Assembly (NCBI GenBank): GCA_034436375.1
Contig: DAOTVS010000217.1
Coordinates: 1 to 40,192, forward strand
From: DAOTVS01 sp034436375
Lineage (GTDB): Bacteria; Chloroflexota; Anaerolineae; SpSt-313
Length of the DNA: 40,192 nucleotides
Reading direction: 5' to 3'
Positions within the stretch are counted from its first letter, which is position 1. Each line of letters starts with the position of its first letter. The notes below the pieces were generated by a model. It was not told the origin of the DNA and did not search any database. It worked only from the letters and a program-made list of their open reading frames with translations. Positions 7,198-16,029 of the stretch are shown here, piece after piece. A program made the position numbers and the translations under genes.

Positions 7198-9789
7198 TCA
7201 CACTGGCAGAGCCGCTTTCAGCTCCGGGCCTTCCGGCGGAACGTCACCCAGAGCAGCCGCCACCAGGCGCAGCACATGCTGTTTGGTGTTCTTGCCCGAC
7301 TCGAGAATCGGGCCGATGCAGGCCGGGCAGCCCGCTTCACAGTCGCAACCGGCGACCAACTCTCCGGCGGCGCGCAGCACCGTGGGCAGCAGGCCGTAGA
7401 GCTGCTCGCTCAAGCCCGTGCCCCCAGGCGCCGTATCGTAGATAGTGATCGTGGGCGCCCCGGTATGGCTGGAGCGCATCTCCGCCACCATGCCGATATC
7501 GCGTGGGTCACACATGAGAAAGAGTGGCGCCACATTGACCATTGCCGTAGCCAGGCCCGCCAGGCTCCCCCCCACAGCCTGCATGCCGTCAGCTCGCCAG
7601 TGACAGGCCCGGCAGAGGGTCACCAGGTTGCTGAGCTGGTTGGCCGCCAGGTAATTATCGTTCTCGCCCGGCACGTAGCCAAACTCACGGAAGGGGCGCA
7701 GGTGATGCACATCGTGCTCGCGGTCCTCCCGCTCGGGCGCATGGCAATGGCGGCAGCGATAGCCGTCGCGCTCCCGGGCCAACCGGCGCATTTCCTGCCA
7801 GTTGGGGCCACGGTCAAACCGCGCCTCTGGGCTGAGCGAGCCCTCCGCCACCAGCCGCGCCGCCACCTCGGGCGGAAACCACAGCCAGCAGGCCTCAGTA
7901 TCCATTTCCTGCTCGGGCAGATCGATCTTGCCCCAGCCCAGGTTCTCGTGGGTGTAAAAGCGCACCTTCTTGTAGATGCTGGTCAGGCTGGTCACCTGCA
8001 CGCTGCCCCGCCCCTTGCCAATGCCGCCCTCGCACTCCTGAGCACGCTCCGCAGTGACCTCCACCCGTACAGAACTTGAAGCGTCGGTATAGTACTCCAT
8101 GTGGACGGGCCGCACCGTCGCCCGGCGCGCCTCCCAATCGAGCCTGGTCACCTCGTACTGCTGCCCCTCATGCAGGTAAATGGCCCCCTCGTGGATGAAT
8201 GCCGGCGCTGCAAAGCGCTCAATCTGGCCGATCGTGCGGCCGCTCTCCTCTTCCACGATCAGGAACGAATCGGGGCCCATGGTGCGCAGCGATACGCCCT
8301 CCGCCGGATACTGCTCGCCCACCCAGTAGCTCACGCCCTCCGCCCGGTGCAACAGGCCCTCCTGTGCCAAAAGCTCCAGGTGGGCGGATACATCCAGGTC
8401 GCCAAAAGTCTCACCCTCGGCGAAAGGCAGCTCAAAAGCCGCACAGGCCAGGTGCCCGAAGAGCACCAGGGGGTTATCCGCGTTGATATAGGCATGCTCT
8501 GGCGAACGGCTCAGAAAGTACTGTGGCCGGGTCACGATGTACTGATCCAGGGGATCCCCGCCCGCGATGAGGATGGCCAGCGACGCCCCTTGCCGCCGGC
8601 CCGCCCGGCCGATCTGCTGCCAGGTGCTGGCCACAGTGCCCGGGTAGCCCACCATCACCACTGCCGAGAGGTCGCCGATATCGACGCCCAGCTCCAGGGC
8701 ATTGGTAGCCACCACGCCACGCACGCTCCCCTGGCGCAGGCCCAGCTCCACCTGCCGGCGTTCATTGGGCAGGTAGCCACCGCGGTAGCCCCGCACGGTG
8801 TGTTCCTTCCAGCCTTGATTGCGGGCATCGGCCTGCAGGTAGGTCAACAGCACTTCGGCCGTCTGCCGGGTGCGGGCAAAGACGATCGTCTGCGCCCCAC
8901 AGCCGATGAGGCGCGCGGCCAGGGTCCGCCCCACCAGCACCGAACTGCGGCGAATGCCGAGCCGGGCATCGACCACGGGCGGGTTGTAGAAGAGCAGGTT
9001 GCGCTCGCCCATCGGGGCGCCGTCGCGATCCACCACGGTGACGGGCTGCCCCAGGAGAGCCTGGGCCAACTCTCCCGGGTTGGCGATGGTGGCCGAGCAG
9101 CAGATGAAACAGGGATTGGCGCCGTAGAAGCGGCACACGCGCTGCAGGCGGCGCAGCAAGTTGGCCACGTGGCTGCCGAAAACGCCGCGGTACATATGCA
9201 GCTCATCGATGACCACATAGCGCAAGCCCCGGAAAAAGGCTGCCCACTTGGTATGGTGAGGCAAAATGCCGGCATGCAGCATATCGGGGTTAGTCAGCAT
9301 AACGCGGGCTTGCTTACGCACCAGCGGGCGCGCGCTTTTCTCAGTATCACCGTCATAGGTGTGCACGGGCAGATCCGCCGGTAGCGATGCGATCAGGTCC
9401 TTCAGGGCGCTCGCCTGGTCCTGGGTCAGCGCTTTGGTCGGAAAGAGGTAAAGAGCTCGCGCCGCCGGGTCGCGCAGGAGCGTGGTGAGCACGGGGGCGT
9501 TGTAGCACAAGGTCTTGCCCGAGGCGGTGCCAGAGACGATTACAACATTCCGCCCAGCCAGCGCAGCGCCAATGGCCTGCGCCTGATGGCTATAGGGCCG
9601 CACAATGCCCCGGCGCGCCAGGGCCGCCACAATCCGGGGCTCCATCTCGGCAGGCCAGTCACCGTACTCTGCCGGCCGCTCGGGCACGCGGTGCCAGGCC
9701 ACCAGCCCGCGCAGCAACGCCGGGTCGCGGCGCAGCGCGGCCGCCACCGCTTCCACGCTGGTGCAGCGGGGCTGCACAGTTTGCTGCAT
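7198..9789 (-). CDS. mrfA: MrfA/YprA-like DEAD/DEAH helicase with embedded HNH nuclease domain
   Basis: This superfamily 2 helicase of 863 residues is the expected partner of the MrfB exonuclease. Helicase motifs in order are SGTASGKT (residues 86-93), DELH (195-198), CSATIANP, and QQIGRAGRR. The C-terminal zinc-binding cluster CDCEAGCPAC (C815, C817, C821, C824) is the MrfA/DUF1998 signature. Between the helicase core and this cluster lies a complete HNH module at about residues 672-735: CRHC (C679, C682), HDVHH (H695-H696), and NLVTLCRACH (N721, C726, C729, H730). Known MrfA is a helicase without its own nuclease, so this fusion could supply an incision activity. The start ATG at 9789 has only a weak ribosome site (GAGGGA). 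Confidence 0.9.
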   Translation of the reverse strand: MQQTVQPRCTSVEAVAAALRRDPALLRGLVAWHRVPERPAEYGDWPAEMEPRIVAALARRGIVRPYSHQAQAIGAALAGRNVVIVSGTASGKTLCYNAPVLTTLLRDPAARALYLFPTKALTQDQASALKDLIASLPADLPVHTYDGDTEKSARPLVRKQARVMLTNPDMLHAGILPHHTKWAAFFRGLRYVVIDELHMYRGVFGSHVANLLRRLQRVCRFYGANPCFICCSATIANPGELAQALLGQPVTVVDRDGAPMGERNLLFYNPPVVDARLGIRRSSVLVGRTLAARLIGCGAQTIVFARTRQTAEVLLTYLQADARNQGWKEHTVRGYRGGYLPNERRQVELGLRQGSVRGVVATNALELGVDIGDLSAVVMVGYPGTVASTWQQIGRAGRRQGASLAILIAGGDPLDQYIVTRPQYFLSRSPEHAYINADNPLVLFGHLACAAFELPFAEGETFGDLDVSAHLELLAQEGLLHRAEGVSYWVGEQYPAEGVSLRTMGPDSFLIVEEESGRTIGQIERFAAPAFIHEGAIYLHEGQQYEVTRLDWEARRATVRPVHMEYYTDASSSVRVEVTAERAQECEGGIGKGRGSVQVTSLTSIYKKVRFYTHENLGWGKIDLPEQEMDTEACWLWFPPEVAARLVAEGSLSPEARFDRGPNWQEMRRLARERDGYRCRHCHAPEREDREHDVHHLRPFREFGYVPGENDNYLAANQLSNLVTLCRACHWRADGMQAVGGSLAGLATAMVNVAPLFLMCDPRDIGMVAEMRSSHTGAPTITIYDTAPGGTGLSEQLYGLLPTVLRAAGELVAGCDCEAGCPACIGPILESGKNTKQHVLRLVAAALGDVPPEGPELKAALPV

Positions 9790-9858
9790 ATCAGCTCAGT
9801 CCCTCATGCCCTACCAGAGAGAATTCTCACCGCACACGACACCGCCTCGAAGGCTTTT

Positions 9859-9974
9859 GTAGTAGCGGGCTTCAGCCGCCCAATCGGCTCGAGTATACAA
9901 AGCGTTGAGGAGTGACGCTGCTCCCGGCGACAGGCCTGACCAAACCGGCTTGAGCGGCTAAAGCCCGCTACTAC
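9859..9974. repeat. Small inverted-repeat element, GTAGTAGCGGGCTT family
   Basis: The 116-bp unit lies between ligA and mrfA. Its ends are imperfect complements: GTAGTAGCGGGCTTCAGCCG on the left, and the reverse complement of GTAGTAGCGGGCTTTAGCCG on the right. The similarity extends about 33 bp inward and includes a CGGCT/AGCCG block. No gene is present. It looks like a MITE or REP-type element. Confidence 0.82.
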
Positions 9975-10048
9975 GACAAGAGCGCCAGGAAGCGCCCATA
10001 TAGCGTCAGGCGTCATAGGATATTCGGAATGATGGAACGCTTTCCGCA

Positions 10049-12061
10049 TCAACCTTCAGCCAATCGTCGCAGGCCCGCCTCATCCAGGGTCGGCGTGCCC
10101 AATTCCTGCGCCCGGCGCGTCTTGCTGCCGCCCGGCGCCTCGCCGATGACCAGATAGCTGGTATGGCGCGAGACGGAGTCGGTCACCTTGCCGCCATGCG
10201 CCTCGATAAAGGCCGTCGCCTCCTCGCGGGTCATGCCAGGCAGCGTGCCCGTCACCACAAAAGTCAGCCCCTCCAGGGTACGCGCCGCGGCAACGCCTCG
10301 CTCCGGCTGCATACGCACCCCAGCGCGGAGCATCTTTTCGACGACCTCGCGGTTGCGCGGCTCGGCAAAGAACTCGACCACGCTGGAAGCTATCGTCGGG
10401 CCGATACCCTCGATGCCCTGCAGCTCCTCTTCGGTCGCCTGCATGATCTTTTGGATAGAACCAAAGTGAGATTCCAGCGCCTGGGCGGCCACCGCGCCCA
10501 CATGGCGGATGCCCAGCCCCACCAGCACGCGCCAGAGCGGCTGCGCCTTGGAGGCCTCAATGGCGCTCAACAGGTTCTCAGCGCGTTTTTGCGCAAAACC
10601 CTCCAGCTTGAGGAGATCCTCCGCCCGCACATAGTAGATGTCGGCCAGGTCATGCACGAGGGAGGCGTCGACTAGCTGCTGGGCCACACGACTGCCCAGG
10701 CCCTCGATATCCATAGCTCCCCGGCTGGCGAAATCTTCCAGGCGCCGCACCAGGATGGCGGGGCAGCTCAGGTTCACACAGTAAACGGCCACCTCGTCAG
10801 GGCGCTGCATAACCGGCCCCCCACACACCGGGCACTGGGCAGGCGGCCGGATGGCCCGCTCGCTCCCTGTGCGCAGCGAAAGCACTGGCCCCGCAACATA
10901 GGGGATCACATCGCCGGCTCGCCGCACAATGACCATATCCCCGATGCGGATATCCTTGCGTGCGACATCCTGAAAGTTGTGCAACGTCGCCCGCTCCACC
11001 CGCACGCCGCCGATCTGCACTGGCTCCAGCACCGCCACGGGCGTCAGCGTGCCGTTGCTGCCCACCTGCAGCTCCACGTCCAGCAGGCGCGTCGCTGCCT
11101 CTCGAGCCTCGAACTTGACAGCCACCATGGCGCGCGGGTCCTTGCCAACCACGCCCAACTCGCGCTGCAACGCCAGGTTATTGATCTTGATGACCATGCC
11201 ATCAGCTTCATAGGGCAGGTTCTCGCGCCGGGCCATCCAGGCCTGCACAAACTCCACCACGTCCTCAAAACGCTCGAAATGGCGCGCGTCAGGTGTGGTG
11301 GGGAACCCCCAATCGCGCAGGCGGCGCAGCACATCCCATTGAGTGGGCACATCATCGCCGTCGATGAGGGAGTAGGTGAAAATGCGCAGCGGGCGCCCAG
11401 CCGTCACGCGCGGATCGAGCTGGCGCAATGAGCCGGCCGCCGCATTGCGCGGGTTGGCAAAGGGGCGCTCTCCACTCTCGATCAACTGCTGATTGAGCGC
11501 GCGGAAACGCTCAACGGGCATATAGGCCTCACCGCGCACCACAACCCTCGCCGGCACTGGCGGTGTATCCGCCGCGGCGTGCACCGGAATCGCCAGCGGC
11601 ACATCGCGCACCGTGCGCAGGTTCGCGGTGATATCCTCCCCCACTTCACCATCGCCTCGGGTTGCACCGAGCACCAACTGGCCATACACATAGGTCAAGA
11701 CCACTGTCAGGCCATCGATCTTAGGCTCAACCACAAAATCCAGCGGGGCACCGGGGGCCAGGCGCTTGACCCGTTCCAGCCAGGCCTGCAGGTCCTTGTT
11801 GTTGGTCACGCTGGCCAGGCTCAGGATTGGCCGTGGGTGACGCACCCGCAGAAAGCCTGTCTGCGGCTCACCGCCTACCCGCTGTGTCGGAGAATCGGGC
11901 GTGATCCACTCTGGGTGCCGCGCCTCGATCTCCGAGAGTTCTCGTACGAGCGCATCATAGGCCGTATCCGGAATCTCGGGGCTATCAAGGACATAGTAAC
12001 GATATTCATGATAGCGGATCTGCTGCCGGAGCTCTTCCAGGCGTGAGCGTTCTTGCTCCAT
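10049..12061 (-). CDS. ligA: NAD+-dependent DNA ligase LigA
   Basis: LigA seals nicks during replication and repair using NAD+. The 670-residue protein has the Ia domain at its N-terminus (YHEYRYYVLDSPEIPDTAYD). The adenylation Lys lies in the EPKIDGL motif at about residue 114. An OB fold, a four-Cys zinc finger (CPVCGG and YCVNLSCPA), helix-hairpin-helix repeats (LEGFAQKRAENL, IEGIGPTIA) and a C-terminal BRCT domain (GLTFVVTGTLPGMTREEA) follow. I chose the ATG at 12061 because its distance to the HEY motif matches the E. coli protein, and GAGG lies upstream. An ATG 18 bp earlier has no ribosome site and lies next to a repeat. Confidence 0.97.
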   Translation of the reverse strand: MEQERSRLEELRQQIRYHEYRYYVLDSPEIPDTAYDALVRELSEIEARHPEWITPDSPTQRVGGEPQTGFLRVRHPRPILSLASVTNNKDLQAWLERVKRLAPGAPLDFVVEPKIDGLTVVLTYVYGQLVLGATRGDGEVGEDITANLRTVRDVPLAIPVHAAADTPPVPARVVVRGEAYMPVERFRALNQQLIESGERPFANPRNAAAGSLRQLDPRVTAGRPLRIFTYSLIDGDDVPTQWDVLRRLRDWGFPTTPDARHFERFEDVVEFVQAWMARRENLPYEADGMVIKINNLALQRELGVVGKDPRAMVAVKFEAREAATRLLDVELQVGSNGTLTPVAVLEPVQIGGVRVERATLHNFQDVARKDIRIGDMVIVRRAGDVIPYVAGPVLSLRTGSERAIRPPAQCPVCGGPVMQRPDEVAVYCVNLSCPAILVRRLEDFASRGAMDIEGLGSRVAQQLVDASLVHDLADIYYVRAEDLLKLEGFAQKRAENLLSAIEASKAQPLWRVLVGLGIRHVGAVAAQALESHFGSIQKIMQATEEELQGIEGIGPTIASSVVEFFAEPRNREVVEKMLRAGVRMQPERGVAAARTLEGLTFVVTGTLPGMTREEATAFIEAHGGKVTDSVSRHTSYLVIGEAPGGSKTRRAQELGTPTLDEAGLRRLAEG

Positions 12062-12085
12062 ATTCTGCGCAGTCCTCATATCGAA

Positions 12086-12256
12086 CGGGGGCTGTCAACG
12101 GATTTCCAACGCGGATTACACCGATTGGTTGCGTGCCATTGCTGCGATCCTGCCCTGGCAGATGCCTGGCTGCCAGGCGCCGGTAGAGCAACTGGCTTGA
12201 GCATAGTGCGGGCCTAATCCGTCCAATCCATGGTAGAAATTCGTTGGCAGCCGCCC
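12086..12256. repeat. AATCCGT-family inverted repeat element between ligA and the SH3 protein gene
   Basis: The roughly 170-bp spacer is bounded by imperfect complements. The left end reads GGGGGCTGTCAACGGATTTC and the right end reads GAAATTCGTTGGCAGCCGCC. Inside each end is a GGATTA/AATCC block. A half copy with the same outer end lies at 25036-25076. No gene is visible. Confidence 0.78.
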
Positions 12257-12266
12257 CATAACAAAC

Positions 12267-12803
12267 TCAGGGCACGACCTTGAGATAATCGCCCGACGCC
12301 CAGCCTACCAGCCCATTCTGGTCGTCGATTTTCCACCAGGTGATATCGTCCGCCTGCTGTGGCCCGTCAACGACGACGAATTGGGCGCCGTCGGAAGCGA
12401 ACTGCAGGGTTACACTGTCGGTGCTGGGCGACTGGCGGAGGCGCAGGCCAGCCCCATTGGTGCCGGTCACCTGCACTCGTGCGCCCACCTGTACGGTTGC
12501 CGGCCGGGCCGCGGCGGTCGGTGCGCTCATCGCAGCTGCTGTCGACTCGGCAGAAGCAGGGACCGCCGTTGACACATTCATGGGCGGCAAGGGGGTGAGC
12601 GTTGCCTCCACCGCTGCCCCAGGTCCAGGGGTTGCCGTTGGCGGCGGGGCCGGCTCGGCGCCCGGGGCAATCACCAGGTACCAGAGGGCTGCAATCAGGG
12701 CCAACACCCCCACCGGCAACGCAATCCACAGCCAGCTCCCCTCCAGGATGCTGCCCTCTTGATCGCCCTGCGGCCGGGAACGGCCGCCTCTCCTGCTCGC
12801 CAC
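12267..12803 (-). CDS. Membrane-anchored protein with C-terminal bacterial SH3 domain
   Basis: The 178-residue protein has a short, basic cytoplasmic N-terminus. One transmembrane helix follows at about residues 24-46 (WLWIALPVGVLALIAALWYL). A roughly 65-residue Pro/Ala/Thr-rich linker and an SH3b domain at the C-terminus complete it. The SH3b signature is ARVQVTGTNGAGLRLRQSPS, then ITWWKIDDQNGLVGWASGDY. SH3b domains often bind cell-wall or extracellular ligands, so a surface-exposed role is likely; the ligand is unknown. The start is GTG at 12803, chosen because GGAGG lies 8 nt upstream. An ATG-started version reaching 12842 would place that site inside the gene. Confidence 0.8.
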   Translation of the reverse strand: MASRRGGRSRPQGDQEGSILEGSWLWIALPVGVLALIAALWYLVIAPGAEPAPPPTATPGPGAAVEATLTPLPPMNVSTAVPASAESTAAAMSAPTAAARPATVQVGARVQVTGTNGAGLRLRQSPSTDSVTLQFASDGAQFVVVDGPQQADDITWWKIDDQNGLVGWASGDYLKVVP

Positions 12804-12987
12804 GACGTTTACCTCCGTGATTAACGAGACAATCCCGCTCAAATCTACAACAGCGCTGTGCCCGAAAGAACCAAAGGAACCAGAATTGGGAGTTGGAAAT
12901 ACATCCAGTGCCCCGCCTCATGGGCAGCACAACCACTCCCTGGAGCGCAGGGGCTACTCATGGCCCCCTTCAGCTCCCGCCGTTCCC

Positions 12988-14712
12988 TCATTTCCTACCA
13001 CGAAGCCACTTCATCAGCTCCGCATATGACCGTGTATTCAGCACATTTTTCGCACTCGCCCAACCCCGGCGAGCGGTCGCCAGGCCGTAGCGCATGGCAT
13101 GCAAGCTCATCACACTGTGCGCATCACTGCCGATGCACAGGGTCACCCCCAACTCCACAGCCCGCTTGGTATGCACATCGTTCAGATCCAGCCGGTTGGG
13201 GGCGCCGTTGATCTCGATAGCCGTCCCTGTGCGCGCCGCCTCTTGCAGAACCGCCTCCACATCCACGTTACTGGGCTCTCGGCCCCCGAGGTTGCGCCCG
13301 GTCAGGTGCCCGATCACATCTACGTGGGGATTGCGCACCGCGCGCAGCACCCGCTCGGTCATCCGCGCCCGCTCCTGGCGCAGCCCGGTATGCACCGAAG
13401 CCACCACCACATCCAGGCCGGCCAGCACCTCATCGGGAAAATCGAGGCTGCCATCGCCGCAGATTTCCAGTTCGCAACCCTGCAGCAGCTTGATCCCGGC
13501 ATGGTACGCATTGAAATGGTCAATCAGCTTGCGCTGCTCACGCAGGCGCTCCACCGTCAGGCCGTTCGCCACGGCCAGGGAGTGGGTGTGATCGGTGATG
13601 GCGAGATACTCATAGCCGAGCTCACGGGCCGCCGCCGCCATGTCCTCCAGAGGGGCCACGCCATCGCTCCAATCGGTGTGCGCGTGCAGGTCGCCCATGA
13701 TATCATCGATCGTCACCAGCGCCGGCAAGCGCCCCTCAGCGGCCGCAGCGATCTCACCCCGGTCCTCGCGCAGTTCCGGCGGGATCCACTCCAGCCCCAA
13801 CAGCCGGTAGACATCCTTTTCTTCGGGGCAGAGGATCTCTTCCTGACCCCGCTTGAAGCCGTACTCGCTCAGGCTCAGCCCCTTTTCCAGAGCCAGAGCG
13901 CGCAGAGCGACATTATGCTCCTTGCTGCCGGTAAAGTGCTGCAACAACGAGCCCCAACGCTCGCGGGGCAACACCCGCAGGTCCGCCTGCAGTCCGTCCT
14001 GCAGGATGACCGTCGCCTTGGTCGGGCCCTGCAGCATCACCTCAGCGACCTGCGGAAAACGCGCAAACGCCGCCGTCACGGCTTCGCCATCCGTCGCCGC
14101 AGCCAGCAGGTCCAGATCTCCCACGGTCTCTTTCATACGGCGCAGGCTTCCCGCCGCCGAAGCTGCCTGCACCCCAGGCAGCGCCTGCAGTTGCTCCAGC
14201 AGCTCTTCCGCCACCGGCCAGGCCAGCCCCAGAAGCACCCTTGAGCTACGCCGGTTCAGTGAGCGAATCCCTTCCAGGATGCGCTGCTCAGTCTTGGCGC
14301 CCAACCCGGGCAGCTCACGCAGCTTGCCCGCCTGCGCCGCCTGCTCTACGTCGGCCACGCTCATGGCGCCCAAGCGTTGCCAGAGCAGCTTGGCCGTCTT
14401 GGGCCCCACTTCGGGGATGGCGAGCAAGCTCACCACCCCCGGAGGAACCTCTTCCTGTAGTTCTTCAAAGTATTGCAGGTGACCCGTGCTCAGAAGCTCA
14501 TCGAGCTTTTTGCCCAGCGCTTCGCCCACCCCCGGGATGCTGCGCAAACCCCCTTCGGCATGGACCTCGTTGATGTCGCGGCCCAAGTCGAGAATGCTCT
14601 GCGCGGCCCGCCGGTAGGCCAGGCTCTTGTAGACCACCTCGCCCTTGATCTCCAGCATGTCGGCAATCTGCTGGAGCATCTCCGCCACCTGGCGATTGGT
14701 CAGTCGCTGATG
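12988..14712 (-). CDS. polX: Family X DNA polymerase / PHP phosphoesterase (PolX)
   Basis: Bacterial PolX joins a gap-filling polymerase beta-like domain with a PHP 3'-5' exonuclease/AP endonuclease for base excision repair. The 574-residue protein shows helix-hairpin-helix motifs (IPGVGEALGKKL, LPGLGAKTEQRIL). Intact palm aspartates follow in GSLRRMKETVGDLDLL and LQADLRVLP. The C-terminal PHP domain has DLHAHTDWSDG, ITDHTHSL, GCELEI, ASVHTG and IGSDAHS. I chose the ATG at 14712, preceded by GAGGTGG. The longer TTG start at 14727 would include that ribosome site. It is the last gene of the glycolytic operon, 24 bp after apgM. Confidence 0.96.
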   Translation of the reverse strand, partial: HQRLTNRQVAEMLQQIADMLEIKGEVVYKSLAYRRAAQSILDLGRDINEVHAEGGLRSIPGVGEALGKKLDELLSTGHLQYFEELQEEVPPGVVSLLAIPEVGPKTAKLLWQRLGAMSVADVEQAAQAGKLRELPGLGAKTEQRILEGIRSLNRRSSRVLLGLAWPVAEELLEQLQALPGVQAASAAGSLRRMKETVGDLDLLAAATDGEAVTAAFARFPQVAEVMLQGPTKATVILQDGLQADLRVLPRERWGSLLQHFTGSKEHNVALRALALEKGLSLSEYGFKRGQEEILCPEEKDVYRLLGLEWIPPELREDRGEIAAAAEGRLPALVTIDDIMGDLHAHTDWSDGVAPLEDMAAAARELGYEYLAITDHTHSLAVANGLTVERLREQRKLIDHFNAYHAGIKLLQGCELEICGDGSLDFPDEVLAGLDVVVASVHTGLRQERARMTERVLRAVRNPHVDVIGHLTGRNLGGREPSNVDVEAVLQEAARTGTAIEINGAPNRLDLNDVHTKRAVELGVTLCIGSDAHSVMSLHAMRYGLATARRGWASAKNVLNTRSYAELMKWLRGRK

Positions 14713-14736
14713 CATGAGCCACCTCAAACTGCAGGG

Positions 14737-15945
14737 TCAGGCGCCGAACTTGGTCAACCTCAGAGCGTTTGCCAGCGCCAGAGGCATGATATTCACCGCC
14801 GGGAAGACCCCCAGGCTGCCTTCCGTACAGGCCCGTTCACCAAAGGTCTTGGTCCGGTCCGGCCGGCACACGGCCGAGTGGAGCAACAGCGGCACCGGGT
14901 GCCAACTATGTGACTTGAGCAGGGCCGGCGTGGAATGATCGCCTGTGATGACCACCACATCTGGTTTGAGCGCCATGAGGCGCGGCAGCAACTGGTCAAC
15001 CTCTTCGATGATCGACACCTTGTGGTTGAAATCGCCATCCTCACCATAGCTGTCGGTCTTTTTCACATGCAGATAGAAGAAATCGTAATCGGCCCAATTC
15101 TGCTCCAGCGCTGTGAACTCGTCGGCAACGGTGTTTCCGCTCGGCAGCCCCGTCATCCCCACCAATTTGGCCAACCCTCGATACATCGGGTAGGCCGCGA
15201 TGGCGGCGGCCTTGACCCCATAGCGCTCGGTCATGCTCGAGAGCGTGGGATGCTTGGCAAAGCCGCGCAAAAGCACCATGTTTGCAGGGTGCTCATTGGC
15301 CAAGATGCGCCGGGCCTGAGCAATGAACTCATTGACCAATTCCGCCGTGCGCTCCGCGGCCGGCTCCAGAGGCTTGACGGGCAGGGGCGGCACGCCCAAC
15401 ATCTGCGGGTCCGTCTCGCTCAGCGCCGGGTCCAGGTCCGCCGCCCGCAGCACCAATACAAAGCGGTGCTCCTTCACCGGCTCCACAAAGACCTGCACGC
15501 CAGGGATCTTGACCTCAGCCTGCAGCTTGGCCGACAGCCTTTGGCAAACCTCAGTAGGGATACGCCCGGCACGGCGGTCGGTGATATTGCCCTGGGCATC
15601 TATCGTGCAGAAATTGCCGCGCGCAGCCATGTCCTGGGGCGTGAGCGGGAAGTCGATGCCCACCGCTTCCAGCACGCCACGGCCGATCTCGCATTCGACC
15701 GGATCATAGCCAAAGAGCGCCAGGTGCGATGGGCCGCTACCCGGCGTAATCCCCGGCCCAATCGGCTCGTGCAGGCCACATTGGCCGCTGGCCGCCAACG
15801 CATCCATGTTGGGAGTGCGCGCCGTCTCCAGCTCCGTCAGCCCATCCGGCTGCATGGGGAGCCCCCCCAGGCCATCCATGACCAGCATCACGATTTTGGT
15901 CGTATTCTTGACGACCAATCCCTGCAGCAATGACTGCTCTACCAT
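14737..15945 (-). CDS. apgM: 2,3-bisphosphoglycerate-independent phosphoglycerate mutase, archaeal type (ApgM)
   Basis: The enzyme interconverts 3- and 2-phosphoglycerate in glycolysis. It belongs to the alkaline phosphatase superfamily. The metal-binding start is VMLVMDGLGG, the phosphorylated Ser lies in GSGPSHLALFGYDP, and HVKKTDSYGEDGD and TGDHSTPALLKSHSWHP carry further metal ligands. Its 402 residues fit the archaeal-type ApgM. The start at 15945 follows a GAGGAG site; an upstream in-frame start at 15996 gives an acidic extension not expected in the family. It lies between pfkA and polX, and with the glycerate kinase upstream it links 2-phosphoglycerate to the triose part of the pathway. 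Confidence 0.94.
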   Translation of the reverse strand: MVEQSLLQGLVVKNTTKIVMLVMDGLGGLPMQPDGLTELETARTPNMDALAASGQCGLHEPIGPGITPGSGPSHLALFGYDPVECEIGRGVLEAVGIDFPLTPQDMAARGNFCTIDAQGNITDRRAGRIPTEVCQRLSAKLQAEVKIPGVQVFVEPVKEHRFVLVLRAADLDPALSETDPQMLGVPPLPVKPLEPAAERTAELVNEFIAQARRILANEHPANMVLLRGFAKHPTLSSMTERYGVKAAAIAAYPMYRGLAKLVGMTGLPSGNTVADEFTALEQNWADYDFFYLHVKKTDSYGEDGDFNHKVSIIEEVDQLLPRLMALKPDVVVITGDHSTPALLKSHSWHPVPLLLHSAVCRPDRTKTFGERACTEGSLGVFPAVNIMPLALANALRLTKFGA

Positions 15946-16029
15946 AGTCTCCTCGTCGTCCTCATCAGTATCCGCCAGACCTGGCAGGTTTGGCAAACCC
16001 GTCAGGGCTGCCTGTCGGCGATAATCGGG

